DNA of 64,000 bases from assembly GCF_032302195.1 (NCBI RefSeq), contig NZ_CP135275.1:7337001-7401000 (forward strand), read 5' to 3'. Shown piece after piece: positions 27,881 to 37,054 of the stretch (its first letter is position 1; the number at the start of each line of letters is the position of its first letter). This DNA comes from Paenibacillus sp. MMS20-IR301. GTDB taxonomy: Bacteria; Bacillota; Bacilli; Paenibacillales; Paenibacillaceae. A program made the translations under genes and the position numbers. The notes below the pieces were generated by a model. It did no database searches and was not told the DNA's origin. It saw only the letters and a program-made list of their open reading frames with translations.

Positions 27881-28657
27881 ATGACTTTGAAAAAAACGGT
27901 CTTCTTCGATATTGACGGCACAATTTATGATGACGATAAGCAGATTCCCGCATCAGCGAAGGAAGCGATTGCCGAACTGAAAAGACGCGGGCACACGGTG
28001 GCTATTGCTACCGGAAGAGCGGACTACATGTTCGAAGAGCTGCGTGAGGAGCTGGATATCCACTCTTATGTATCGCTTAACGGACAATATGTAGTGCATG
28101 AAGGAAAGTCGGTATACAGTAATCCGCTGGATCAGACCCTTCTGAAGGATCTTACGCTGTTCGCTGAGAAGCTCGATCATCCGGTAGCTTACACAGATAC
28201 GGCCGGGATGAGGGTGAATGTGGCGGAGCATGAGTATATCAAGACAAGCATCGGCTCACTGAAAATGGTGTTTCCGGCACATGATCCGGAGTATTATCTG
28301 AATCATGAGATCCACCAGGCGCTGATCTTCTGCCCGCAGGAGAGCCAGGCGGCATACATGGAGCGGTATCCGGAGCTGAAGTTCATCCGCTGGCATCCGT
28401 TCAGTATGGATGTGCTGCCGGGTAACGGGTCGAAGGCGAACGGAATCGCCCAGATGCTGAAGCTTCTCGGTGTAGACAAGGAAGACGTGTATGCTTTCGG
28501 GGACGGGCTGAATGATGTAGAGATGCTTGGATATGTCGGCCACGGCATTGCCATGGGCAACGGTGAGCCTGAAGCGAAGGCTGCTGCAGCTTATGTGACC
28601 ACGCCAGTCAGCGAGGACGGGGTGCTGAAAGGCCTGAAGCTGGTCGGACTGCTCTAG
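27881..28657 (+). CDS. Cof-type HAD-IIB sugar-phosphatase-like hydrolase
   Basis: A 258-residue cytosolic HAD phosphatase. Motif I is FFDIDGTIYDD, with the nucleophile Asp in DxD near residue 10. The Cof-type C-terminal signature GDGLNDVEMLGYVGHGIAMGN is intact, and a IIB cap domain lies between. Family members dephosphorylate sugar phosphates, pyridoxal phosphate or flavin nucleotides; the substrate cannot be told from sequence. It has its own promoter after the nif terminator. Confidence 0.92.
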   Translation: MTLKKTVFFDIDGTIYDDDKQIPASAKEAIAELKRRGHTVAIATGRADYMFEELREELDIHSYVSLNGQYVVHEGKSVYSNPLDQTLLKDLTLFAEKLDHPVAYTDTAGMRVNVAEHEYIKTSIGSLKMVFPAHDPEYYLNHEIHQALIFCPQESQAAYMERYPELKFIRWHPFSMDVLPGNGSKANGIAQMLKLLGVDKEDVYAFGDGLNDVEMLGYVGHGIAMGNGEPEAKAAAAYVTTPVSEDGVLKGLKLVGLL

Positions 28658-28714
28658 GTGGGGCGGGTGAACGGTGCAACGGATCAAGCGCAGGACGTAT
28701 GCGCAGGTTGAGGT

Positions 28715-28910
28715 TTGTACTTAACTGTACTTTGTACAACTAAATTGTCTACTGTTCAGCAGATCATCCGTTTAGTTGTACAGAATACAACTATCGCTGG
28801 CGTTCGTTAAATAAAGAGTATTCCATTGCAGTGTGTGCAATAGAATGCTCTTTTTTGGTGTCCGGAAGATTATCTGTTGCATTTAGTGCAGCAGACTACT
28901 TTTTTCGGCA
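28715..28910 (+). repeat. Cluster of three intergenic stem-loops
   Basis: The 360-nt gap holds no gene. It has (a) TTGTACAACTAAA (28733-28745) pairing with TTTAGTTGTAC (28771-28781). It also has (b) a long stem from GAGTATTCCATTGCA to TGCAATAGAATGCTC followed by TTTTTT (28816-28856), and (c) TCTGTTGCA/TGCAGCAGA followed by TACTTTTTT (28872-28906). Structures b and c look like tandem terminators. Confidence 0.65.
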
Positions 28911-29017
28911 GAAGTGAAGTTACAGCATTAGTAAAAACCCGCAACTTTGCCGTTAAGTCTCCGTCTGAATATGTAGTTTAACCGGAAATGAATCCGGAAA
29001 GTTAGGATGGTGCACAT

Positions 29018-29512
29018 ATGAACGCAAAGCTGGAAACTAAAGTGAACCGCGGGCTGCGGATGCTGATACTGGTGTTGTCGATTGGACTCTGCCTGCTGGC
29101 AGCGGGCTGCGGAATGACGGAGAGCTCCGCCCCGGAGCGGGCACGTATTCTGACGCAGGAGGAAGTTACGGCTGTTTTTGCTGATGAGGATTTGCTGCTG
29201 CTGGAGGGGGAGGAGGTCCCCGGCGCTGTTTTTCAGCTGGAGCTAAACGGTGTTAAGCCTCAGTTGTACGTTTTGAACGGAGTGGAGCTGCCGATCTACC
29301 AGTTCTCTTCAGCGGAGGAGCGGGCTGCAGGGTGGAAGGCCTTCGGGGAACAGACGGCTACTGCGGACCTGGTTCCGTATCAAGCCTATCAGGAGGATTC
29401 CATTCTTATGTTCTATGTTCATGGCGAGTCCGTACAGGAGGGGCTGAAGTGGAACGGGCAGCTCGACCGGCAGCTCAAGGCGGCTGTTCAGGGATTGGTT
29501 GCGGCGCAGTAG
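29018..29512 (+). CDS. Hypothetical lipoprotein
   Basis: A 164-residue protein not recognised as a known family. The signal peptide ends in LLAAGC, so it should be lipid-anchored outside the membrane. The mature part is mixed alpha/beta, with no catalytic motif that I can identify. It stands alone between the stem-loop cluster and a GH13 gene on the same strand. Confidence 0.75.
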   Translation: MNAKLETKVNRGLRMLILVLSIGLCLLAAGCGMTESSAPERARILTQEEVTAVFADEDLLLLEGEEVPGAVFQLELNGVKPQLYVLNGVELPIYQFSSAEERAAGWKAFGEQTATADLVPYQAYQEDSILMFYVHGESVQEGLKWNGQLDRQLKAAVQGLVAAQ

Positions 29513-29617
29513 GGACATCCTCTCAGGGCAGCTTGTTATTCTCTTCCTCCGGGGTGGTTAAGATATATTAATATGTCTTTCACAGGCAGACCCAAAGAGA
29601 AGCGGAGGGAACCCGGA

Positions 29618-31318
29618 GTGAATCCTAAATGGTGGAAAGAGAGTGTGGCTTACCAGATTTATCCGATCAGCTTCATGGACAGTAACGGTGACGGGATCGG
29701 TGATCTGCGCGGAGTGCTGTCAAAGCTTGATTATCTGCAGGACCTTGGGGTGGATGTGATCTGGATCTGCCCGGTCTATAAGTCACCGAACCATGACAAC
29801 GGTTATGACATCAGCGACTATTGCGAGATTATGAAGGAATTCGGGACGATGGAGGATTTTGACCGGCTGCTGCAGGGGCTGCATACCCGGGGCATGAAGC
29901 TGATGATGGATCTGGTGCTGAATCATACCTCACATGAGCATCCGTGGTTCATCGAATCCAGAAGCTCGAAGGACAACCCGAAGCGGGATTATTATATCTG
30001 GAGAAAAGGCAAAAACGGCGGCCCCCCGAACAACTGGGAATCCTATTTCAGCGGCTCGGTCTGGGAGCTTGATCCCCGCACGGATGAATATTATCTGCAC
30101 CTGTATTCCCGGTTTCAGCCGGACCTGAACTGGGAGAACCCGGCAGTGATAAGCAGGCTCCATGAGATGGTGCAGTGGTGGCTGAAGAAGGGGGTTGACG
30201 GCTTCCGCTTTGATGCCATTGCCCATATTGTGAAGGCTGAAGGCTATCCCGATGCGCTGAATCCCGGAGGAACACCTACGGTCCGCGCATATGATATGTT
30301 CTCGAACCTTGCGCATGTGCACACGCTGCTGCAGAATCTGCATGATCAGGTGCTCTATTACTACGATATTATGACAGTCGGCGAGACTTCGGGCCTTGGC
30401 CCGGAGCAGGCGCTCGATTATGTCGGTGACGGACGGCGGGAGCTGAATATGACGTTTCAGTTCGAGCATATGAATCTGGATGCAGCCTCTCCGGGGAGCG
30501 GGAAATGGGATGTCGTGCCCTGGAAGCTGAGTGAGCTGAAGAAGATCATCAGCAACTGGCAGACGGTCCTGCATAACCGGGGCTGGAACGCCAACTATCT
30601 GTGCAACCACGATCAGCCGCGCTCGGTGTCACGGTTCGGCAATGACCTGTACTACCGTATCCCGTCCGCCAAAATGCTGGCCACCTTCATCCACATGCTG
30701 GAAGGCACGCCGTACATCTATCAGGGGGAGGAGCTTGGAATGACCAATGCGGCCTTCGAGTCGATTGACGACTACCGGGATGTGGAAACCCTGAACTATT
30801 ATGAGGACAAGCGGTCCAGCGGCGTTCCTGAAGCCGATATTATGGCTGCTATCCACTCCAAGAGCCGGGATAATGCCCGCACGCCGATGCAGTGGGATGA
30901 CGGGGAGGAAGGCGGATTTACTACGGGGGTTCCCTGGATCAGAGTCAACTCGAATTCCCGGGAGATTAATGCGGCAAGCAGCATCAAAGATCCTGATTCC
31001 ATCTACCATTATTATAAAAAGCTGATTGCCCTGCGGAAAAAACACCAGGTGATCGTCTACGGGGAGTACGGGCTGCTGCTGGAGGAGCATCCCGAGATTT
31101 ATGCGTACACCCGGACGCTCGGGGATCAGCGGCTGCTGGTCATCCTGAATTTCTATGAGCGGGAGCCGGTCTTTGAGCTGCCTGAGGATTTCGGGGGTGC
31201 CGAGAAGCTGGAGCTGCTGATTTCGAATTATCCGCCTGCCAAAGGGGACGACCTGCATAACCTGAAGCTGCGCCCTTATGAAGCGCGCGTGTACCTGCAG
31301 CATACGGACAGCTTATAA
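29618..31318 (+). CDS. GH13 alpha-glucosidase, oligo-1,6-glucosidase type
   Basis: A 566-residue cytosolic enzyme. The catalytic residues are Asp199 (GFRFDAIAH), Glu256 (TVGETSG) and Asp332 (CNHDQPR), close to the numbering of Bacillus oligo-1,6-glucosidase. The N-terminus WWKESVAYQIYPISFMDSNG is typical of the GH13_31 group that splits isomaltose, sucrose or related short alpha-glucosides. I chose GTG 29618 because GGAGGGA lies 7 nt upstream and the length then fits the family; an in-frame ATG at 29573 lacks a good ribosome-binding site. No transporter gene adjoins it. Confidence 0.92.
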   Translation: MNPKWWKESVAYQIYPISFMDSNGDGIGDLRGVLSKLDYLQDLGVDVIWICPVYKSPNHDNGYDISDYCEIMKEFGTMEDFDRLLQGLHTRGMKLMMDLVLNHTSHEHPWFIESRSSKDNPKRDYYIWRKGKNGGPPNNWESYFSGSVWELDPRTDEYYLHLYSRFQPDLNWENPAVISRLHEMVQWWLKKGVDGFRFDAIAHIVKAEGYPDALNPGGTPTVRAYDMFSNLAHVHTLLQNLHDQVLYYYDIMTVGETSGLGPEQALDYVGDGRRELNMTFQFEHMNLDAASPGSGKWDVVPWKLSELKKIISNWQTVLHNRGWNANYLCNHDQPRSVSRFGNDLYYRIPSAKMLATFIHMLEGTPYIYQGEELGMTNAAFESIDDYRDVETLNYYEDKRSSGVPEADIMAAIHSKSRDNARTPMQWDDGEEGGFTTGVPWIRVNSNSREINAASSIKDPDSIYHYYKKLIALRKKHQVIVYGEYGLLLEEHPEIYAYTRTLGDQRLLVILNFYEREPVFELPEDFGGAEKLELLISNYPPAKGDDLHNLKLRPYEARVYLQHTDSL

Positions 31319-31430
31319 AATGAGATTCTAATCCTATGTTTCTGCAGCAAAAGACAGTACAATAAGCGTTAATTAGAGAATGGCCCAGAGGCCATACTGT
31401 GGAACAGGCTGTGGAGGGAGTTGGCAGGAG

Positions 31431-32165
31431 ATGAATGAGTGGTATGAAACCAGCTTTGGCGAGGATTATTTAATTGTCTACCGGCACAGGGATTTCTGCG
31501 GCGCAAGCCATGAAGTGGAGAAGATGATCAGCTGGCTGGAGCTGCCTCCGGGAGCCGGGGTGCTGGATCTGTGCTGCGGAATGGGCCGCCATTCGCTGGC
31601 GCTGTCGAAGGCCGGTTACGAGGTGACCGGTGTAGATCTCTCCGAGGTGCTGCTGCGTGAAGCGCGTTCCCAGAAGGGGGCGGAGCGTGTGACCTGGCTG
31701 CGCTCCGATATGCGGGAGCTGCCGCTTGCCGGCGGTTTTGATGCGGTGGTCAATCTGTTCACCTCCTTCGGCTATTTCGAAGAGGATGAGGAGCAGATTA
31801 AGGTGCTGCGCGAAATCTTCAGGATGCTGAAGCCGGGCGGCAAATTTATTATAGATTTTCTTAATCCGGCCTATGTCATCCGTCACCTCGTACCGCACTC
31901 CACCCGCATAGACGGGGATATTCTGATTGATGAGTCCCGGAGCATCGAAGACGGCTATGTCAAAAAGGATATCGTCCTCACCTCCAAAGGGGATGATACG
32001 CCACGCAAATATCATGAGCGGGTAAAGCTCTACCCGCTGGATACGTTCAAACAGCTGCTTGCCGCCGCCGGGCTGCAGCTTGAGGCTGTTCACGGCAGCT
32101 ATGATGAAGAAGAATATGACGAGGAGCATTCCAAGCGGATGATCTTTGTCGGTATCCGTCCGTAG
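31431..32165 (+). CDS. Class I SAM-dependent methyltransferase
   Basis: A 244-residue protein with the SAM-binding motif I VLDLCCGMGRHSLALSKAGY, motif II acid in VTGVDLSE, and SDMRELPLAGGFDAVVNLF. The substrate is unknown. The start is placed at ATG 31431, after GGAGGGAGTTGGCAGGAG; an in-frame ATG at 31380 would add 17 residues of unusual Cys/Gly-rich sequence. It is followed at once by the MBL hydrolase gene, probably in one transcript. Confidence 0.88.
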   Translation: MNEWYETSFGEDYLIVYRHRDFCGASHEVEKMISWLELPPGAGVLDLCCGMGRHSLALSKAGYEVTGVDLSEVLLREARSQKGAERVTWLRSDMRELPLAGGFDAVVNLFTSFGYFEEDEEQIKVLREIFRMLKPGGKFIIDFLNPAYVIRHLVPHSTRIDGDILIDESRSIEDGYVKKDIVLTSKGDDTPRKYHERVKLYPLDTFKQLLAAAGLQLEAVHGSYDEEEYDEEHSKRMIFVGIRP

Positions 32166-32207
32166 ATGGTATCAGGCAGAAGACTTGGAAGAGGCGGTGA
32201 CGGCATT

Positions 32208-33209
32208 ATGCGCAAGGCGGAGATTAAGGATTGGGAGGGCGGCATCCTGCAGGTGAGCGTGCCGATGGACCCGCCGCTGCGCTGGGTGAACAGCTATTTT
32301 GTCACAGAGCCGGAGGGCGGCATTACAGTCATCGACCCCGGCCCGCATACACTGGAGGCGGAGCTGGCCTGGCAGGGGGTGCTGGATGAGCTGGATCTCT
32401 CCTGGGATCATGTCCGGCAGATCATAGTGACCCATCACCATCCCGACCACTACGGGCTGGCGGGCTGGATGCAGGCCCGCAGCGGCAGCCGGGTCTGGAT
32501 GTCGGAGCGGGCCCATGCAGAGGCCCGCATGTCCTGGGGGGCGGAGGCGACGCTCAATGAGTCGCTGCCGCTCTTGTTCCTCCGGCACGGCATGCCGGAG
32601 GAGCTGGTCCAGGGGGTCAGGGAGCATCTGGAGAGCTTCCTGGCCCAGGTCACTCCGCAGGCGGAGGTCAGCTATATCGACGCTGCGGTGCCTTTGGTGC
32701 TGGGCGGCCGGGAGTGGACGCCCGTGCTGACCGGCGGGCATGCGCCGGGCCATGTGTCTTTGTATGAGGCCGGCAGCGGGCTCCTGATCTGCGGCGATGC
32801 TGTGCTGCCGCAGATCTCGCCCAATGTCGGCCTGCAGCCCGGCAGCGATCCGCAGCCGCTGCAGACCTTTCTTGAGGGGCTGCGTATGCTGCGCAGCCTG
32901 CCTGTGCGCCGTGCGTTCCCGGGGCACCGGGAGCCGTTCACGGCGTGGGCGGAGCGGGCGGACAGCCTGCTCCGGCACCATGAGGAGCGGCTGGACACCG
33001 CCGCTCAGCTGCTGGCCGGCGGACCGCGAAGCGGGTTCGCCGTGTGCGAGGCGCTGTTCCGCGGCCGCGTGGCCAGCGCGCATCAGCTGCGCTTCGCCAT
33101 GAGCGAGGCGCTCGCGCACCTGGAGGAGCTGGTGCGCCGCGGCCGGGCGGCTGTGCTGGCGGCAGAGCCGGGCGGGCCGCTGCTGTTCGCGGCGGCGGGG
33201 CATAACTGA
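32208..33209 (+). CDS. MBL-fold metallo-hydrolase
   Basis: A 333-residue protein with the metallo-beta-lactamase signature THHHPDHYG and further metal ligands in GGHAPGHVSLY and CGDAVLP. A C-terminal helical domain of about 80 residues resembles that of RNase Z-unrelated glyoxalase II/LACTB2-like hydrolases. The start is uncertain: ATG 32166 directly abuts the previous stop without a ribosome-binding site, while ATG 32208 follows GGAAGAGG. The last 200 nt are unusually GC-rich. Substrate unknown. Confidence 0.85.
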   Translation: MRKAEIKDWEGGILQVSVPMDPPLRWVNSYFVTEPEGGITVIDPGPHTLEAELAWQGVLDELDLSWDHVRQIIVTHHHPDHYGLAGWMQARSGSRVWMSERAHAEARMSWGAEATLNESLPLLFLRHGMPEELVQGVREHLESFLAQVTPQAEVSYIDAAVPLVLGGREWTPVLTGGHAPGHVSLYEAGSGLLICGDAVLPQISPNVGLQPGSDPQPLQTFLEGLRMLRSLPVRRAFPGHREPFTAWAERADSLLRHHEERLDTAAQLLAGGPRSGFAVCEALFRGRVASAHQLRFAMSEALAHLEELVRRGRAAVLAAEPGGPLLFAAAGHN

Positions 33210-33254
33210 TGAGAGGGTTGGACCTGGGTTTTTCTGGCAGAAAGAGAACCACTC

Positions 33255-33370
33255 CGTTATAAACAGTAGTTGGATTTTCTATACTTAATTCTCATCAGCC
33301 AATTTGCGTCGAATTAAGTGTTGGTTATCCAACTGAAATAGATGTCATTTATCCAACTAAAATCACATAT
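33255..33370 (+). repeat. Long imperfect inverted repeat with ATCCAACT motifs
   Basis: AGTTGGAT and ACTTAATTC (33268-33290) pair with GAATTAAGT and ATCCAACT (33311-33334). A further ATCCAACTAAAA follows near 33351. This lies in the promoter region of the TetR-type regulator gene and may bind it, or be a repeat. Confidence 0.5.
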
Positions 33371-33402
33371 ACAAACTATGAACCGAAAAGAAGGAGCAGC
33401 AC

Positions 33403-33969
33403 ATGGACAGAAGAATCGGTAAAACGCGGGAGGCTATTTTCACGTCTTTTATCAGCCTGATGGCCGGAAAAAATTTCGAGCAGATTACCATTAATGAAAT
33501 TGCCGAACGGGCTAACGTGAGCAGGGGGACGGTCTATCTGCATTTCGTGGACAAATATGATCTGCTGGACCAATGCATTGAAACCCAGATGCAGCAGCTG
33601 TGTGAGAGCTGTCTGGCTGCCGGGGAGGATGAGCAGTTTGCCTCAGGGGAGGCGCTGCTGCGGACGGCCGAATACCTGGAGCGGCATGCGTTTGTATTCA
33701 CAACTCTGCTGAATAATAAAGGGGTGCCTGCCTTCAGAACCCGTCTGCACGCGATTCTGCTGCAGGGGCTGAGCGGGCAAATCGAGATGGACGGGCTGAA
33801 CAGGGGAATGAACAAGGAGCTGCTGCTGCAGTTTCTGGCTTCGGCTGTAGTGGGGGTCATGGAGTGGTGGATCACCCATTCGATGCCGTATCCTGCCAAG
33901 GATATGATTGCCGACATCCTGAATCTGATGGAGCGTAACCAGATGGTGCCCCGGCAGCCGGTCCCCTGA
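33403..33969 (+). CDS. TetR/AcrR-family transcriptional regulator
   Basis: A 188-residue regulator with the N-terminal helix-turn-helix (REAIFTSFISLMAGKNFEQI TINEIAERANVSRGTVYLHF) in the TetR layout and a helical ligand domain. AAGGAGCAGC precedes the ATG. It has no divergent partner: the MBL gene lies upstream on the same strand and the next gene converges. The inverted repeat upstream could be its own operator. Confidence 0.88.
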   Translation: MDRRIGKTREAIFTSFISLMAGKNFEQITINEIAERANVSRGTVYLHFVDKYDLLDQCIETQMQQLCESCLAAGEDEQFASGEALLRTAEYLERHAFVFTTLLNNKGVPAFRTRLHAILLQGLSGQIEMDGLNRGMNKELLLQFLASAVVGVMEWWITHSMPYPAKDMIADILNLMERNQMVPRQPVP

Positions 33970-34073
33970 TCCAGCCTGGAAGCCGGATCATTAGGGGCAC
34001 TTCGTGCGTACTCACAGCCGGGGCCGCCGGACACGGTTCACTGCTTGCATGCTTCCGGATGCTGCAGCCTTTT

Positions 34074-34874
34074 TTATGAGGAAGGGTCTGTTTTTTTCAT
34101 TTTGGAAGGGTTGTTAATTTTATATTTTACCGGATGCTGGGTCAGCTTCTTGGCGACAATCTTGGCTTCGAACGAAACTTTGTCGCCTACGTTCAGCTCA
34201 AGCTTCTTCAGCGTAGCGCTGTGGCTTGACCAGACCTCTTCTATACCCAGATCATGGCCCTCCACCACAACAGCCTCATATATAATAACCTCGTCATCAT
34301 TATCCGAGAAATGATTGGGCACGGTGGTGAACTCTTTGATAACGGCGGTAACTGCAAGCTTGTCTTCAGGCAGCTGGACGGCTGGCTTTTTTTTGGAGGC
34401 GGCGGCCTTTTTCTGCGGAGGCTCCGGCGTTACCGTCTCTGCTGCAGCATTAGCCTCCGGCACAGCCGGAATTTCCCCGCTTATGGCTCCGCTGTCTGTT
34501 CCAGTTGTCTTATGAGGCAGTTCCTCCGGCGGATTCTCTGCAGCTGCAGGCTCATCCGGAAGCTCCGGTGAGTCATCAGTCCGGGCATCCGCTGCTGAAG
34601 CGCGCTGCCCGAAGCCTGCGGTCTGCATTTCTTTGAGATAAGCGGGATGAATGCAGTGCTGCTGCTTATTCTCGAACTGGATAACCACAGTCACATTATC
34701 CACGAATCCGACAATTTCGCAAGGCAGAATCAGGCCCTGGCGCTTGTACTGATAAGTCTTAACCCGGGTTGCTGTGGCGGGCAGAAGATTCCATTCCTTG
34801 CACCGCTCAATCAGCTCGTCCTCACTCTCAAACTCCTGTACGGCTACAGGTTCAATGATAAACGAATAAGTCAT
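34074..34874 (-). CDS. Hypothetical two-domain protein with Pro/Ala/Glu-rich linker
   Basis: A 266-residue protein that I do not recognise. Residues 1-85 form a small conserved-looking domain (TYSFIIEPVAVQEFESEDEL). Residues about 90-175 are a low-complexity linker of Ala, Pro, Glu and Lys. The last about 85 residues (AVTAVIKEFTTVPNHFSDND) read like a beta-barrel, perhaps OB-like. There is no signal peptide. It lies 55 nt after the PgpA-like gene on the same strand, and the ribosome-binding site (GAAGGG) is weak. Binding of nucleic acid or polyanion is only a guess from the fold impression. Confidence 0.65.
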   Translation of the reverse strand: MTYSFIIEPVAVQEFESEDELIERCKEWNLLPATATRVKTYQYKRQGLILPCEIVGFVDNVTVVIQFENKQQHCIHPAYLKEMQTAGFGQRASAADARTDDSPELPDEPAAAENPPEELPHKTTGTDSGAISGEIPAVPEANAAAETVTPEPPQKKAAASKKKPAVQLPEDKLAVTAVIKEFTTVPNHFSDNDDEVIIYEAVVVEGHDLGIEEVWSSHSATLKKLELNVGDKVSFEAKIVAKKLTQHPVKYKINNPSKMKKTDPSS

Positions 34875-34929
34875 TTACGCTTCGCACCCTTCAAATCAAA
34901 TGTAATCACGGCTCATTTCAACCCGTGTT

Positions 34930-35529
34930 TTATTCCGGTCTTGCCTTCTCCTCTGCCCTCCGCCGGGCTGCTTCCTCCACATCCTCAGGGGCGTGCGGCA
35001 ATCCGAGCTCCTGCTCGCGTTCAGCCTGCTTGCGGTGGGCAATACGGCTGCTGGCGGCTGCGGCCACGGCACCGACGATATCGTCCAGGTAGGTGTGGAT
35101 CTGGCCGGTTGTTTTGTCATTCAGCCGCTCCAGCACGCCGGGTTTCAGCTTGTCTACATAGCCGTAATTGGTGAACCCGATGCTGCCGTATACATTCACG
35201 ATGGAGAATGCCAGAATCTCATCCACGCCGTACAGCCCTTCATCATTCTCAATCATATCCTGCAGCGGTGCAAACAGCTTGCCCTCTTCGGCCAGCACAT
35301 CAAGCTGGATGCCAGTCAATACTGCGTTTTGTACCTCGCGTTTGCTCAGCACCATTTCCACGTTATGGACACATTCCTCCATAGTCAGGCCCGGGTAGTA
35401 TTTCTTCTGCAGCAGCATGACGAGCTCGGCAATCTCAAGGATCGTTACCCCGCGTTTCTGCAGCCAGAACCGGGTGGCTTCGGCGACGGCTTTGCTGTTG
35501 AGGCTGTAAGGGATTTTGGCATCTGACAT
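34930..35529 (-). CDS. Phosphatidylglycerophosphatase A homologue (YutG-like)
   Basis: A 199-residue cytosolic protein closely resembling B. subtilis YutG. It has GVTILEIAELVMLLQKKYYP, REVQNAVLTGIQLDVLAE, GVDEILAFSIVNVYGSIGFT and the acidic HTYLDDIVGA. The family is assigned to PgpA-type phosphatases of phospholipid synthesis, though the Firmicute members lack the membrane helices of E. coli PgpA. The C-terminus adds about 25 charged residues rich in Glu and Arg. GGAGGAC precedes the ATG. Confidence 0.9.
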   Translation of the reverse strand: MSDAKIPYSLNSKAVAEATRFWLQKRGVTILEIAELVMLLQKKYYPGLTMEECVHNVEMVLSKREVQNAVLTGIQLDVLAEEGKLFAPLQDMIENDEGLYGVDEILAFSIVNVYGSIGFTNYGYVDKLKPGVLERLNDKTTGQIHTYLDDIVGAVAAAASSRIAHRKQAEREQELGLPHAPEDVEEAARRRAEEKARPE

Positions 35530-35732
35530 GGGAAGTCCTCCATTTATGAATTATTGGTGTAGTCGTCTATTCAAATTGTACGCAAGCAGCGGACAGAAGT
35601 CCAGAAACAGCCCGCTTGCCGTTCCGGGAGCAGCTGCAACAAATTTAGGATAAGCTGTTGTTATTTTTTGGACAAAGGGCTCGTATACATAGCAGTACAA
35701 ACTGATCATAGCGTTGAAAGGGGTAATGATGC

Positions 35733-36857
35733 TTGAAGAAACCGATGAAACACCTCCGCGGGATGTCTGCGGCTTGTATGCTGGCCATTCCGCTTTTGCT
35801 CTCCGGCTGCAGCCTGTTTGGTTCCGAATCCGCTGCAGTAGATCCGCCGCCAAGTGAGGTTGAAGCGCAAATGCTGCGGATCAGCGGGGAAGGCGGACTG
35901 GACACGGGAGTTTTCGGCCCTGTCTCGGCGGATGAGGGTGCTCTGGCAGCGGGAGAAGAAGAGGCTGGAGCAGCTGCGGCGGCCGGAGAACGGACAACTG
36001 TCTTCCTGGAGGATCAGCATGGCCTGCTGGCTCCGGTATCGCTGGCTTTGCCGCAAGGGGACAGCATGGTCATGGTGAAGGATTCGCTTACCGCACTGGT
36101 CAGCAAGGGAGCGTATGCTTCAGTGCTGCCTGATGGCTTCCAGGGGGTATTGCCGGCCGGGACAGAAGTGAAAAGTGTATCGGTAGGCCAGGATAAGCTG
36201 GCGGTTGTTGAATTCAATGCCGCATTTAATGACTATGAGCCTGCGAATGAACGCAAAATCCTTGAGGCGCTCACCTGGACGCTCACCGGACAGGAGGATA
36301 TCCAGGGTGTGCAGCTGTGGGTGGACGGCAAAAAGCTGACCGAAATGCCGCTGCAGGGCACACCGCTGGACCGGCCGCTCTCCCGCACAATGGGGATCAA
36401 CCTGGCAAAATCGAATGCGCTCAAGATGAACTCTAGCGCGGTGACAGTCTACTTCTCGGCAGCTTCACCTGACGGTATTCACCAGTATTATGTTCCGGTT
36501 ACCCGGTTTGTACCCGCCGGGGGGGACCGTGTTGAAGCGGCCTTGAATGAGCTCATAGCCGGCCCGCAGTCGGAGAACGGCCTGGAGATGGTAATGACGC
36601 AGGGGACCGTGCTTGATGCGGTGGAGGCCGGACAGAACGGGGTGGTTACAGTCTCCCTGACGGATGATATGTTCGAAGGCAGTACTACCATTCCTGAAGA
36701 AATGCTCGAATCCGTGGTGCTGACGGTTGCCCAGAATACGGATGATGCGCTGGTGCAGATCCGGCTGAACGGCAAGAGTACGGTGACAGGAACCAATGAT
36801 GTAGATTACGGCCAGCCGGTCTCGGCACCGGAATATGTGAACGAGCTGCCGCTGTAG
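35733..36857 (+). CDS. gerM: GerMN-domain lipoprotein GerM
   Basis: A 374-residue spore-germination and sporulation lipoprotein. The signal peptide ends in LLLSGC. Two GerMN domains lie at about residues 90-210 (TVFLEDQHGLLAPVSLALPQ) and 235-355 (VTVYFSAASPDGIHQYYVPV), separated by a short linker. The start is TTG 35733 behind AAAGGGG; ATG 35745 is possible. Synteny with rph and rdgB downstream matches B. subtilis gerM-rph-ysnA. In B. subtilis GerM supports the channel between mother cell and forespore. Confidence 0.92.
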   Translation: MKKPMKHLRGMSAACMLAIPLLLSGCSLFGSESAAVDPPPSEVEAQMLRISGEGGLDTGVFGPVSADEGALAAGEEEAGAAAAAGERTTVFLEDQHGLLAPVSLALPQGDSMVMVKDSLTALVSKGAYASVLPDGFQGVLPAGTEVKSVSVGQDKLAVVEFNAAFNDYEPANERKILEALTWTLTGQEDIQGVQLWVDGKKLTEMPLQGTPLDRPLSRTMGINLAKSNALKMNSSAVTVYFSAASPDGIHQYYVPVTRFVPAGGDRVEAALNELIAGPQSENGLEMVMTQGTVLDAVEAGQNGVVTVSLTDDMFEGSTTIPEEMLESVVLTVAQNTDDALVQIRLNGKSTVTGTNDVDYGQPVSAPEYVNELPL

Positions 36858-37054
36858 AATGCTTTTGCAAGGGCAAAAAGATGCTTTTGTGCCTACTCTT
36901 TGATAGAATGAAGTATCAATCATCCGGATATCGGGACAGAAACCGGCGGTGCCGTTCTCTTACATAGAGGATGGCACCACTTTCTGCGTAAGGAATGCGG
37001 ATGAGTTCAAGGATACCCCAACTTAGGGCTATACAATGTAGGAGGCAGACAAAG

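Noticed and set aside
32172..33203. A 343-codon - strand frame opposite the MBL hydrolase
   Set aside because: Long only because of GC-rich codon bias. The + strand frame has the full MBL motif set.
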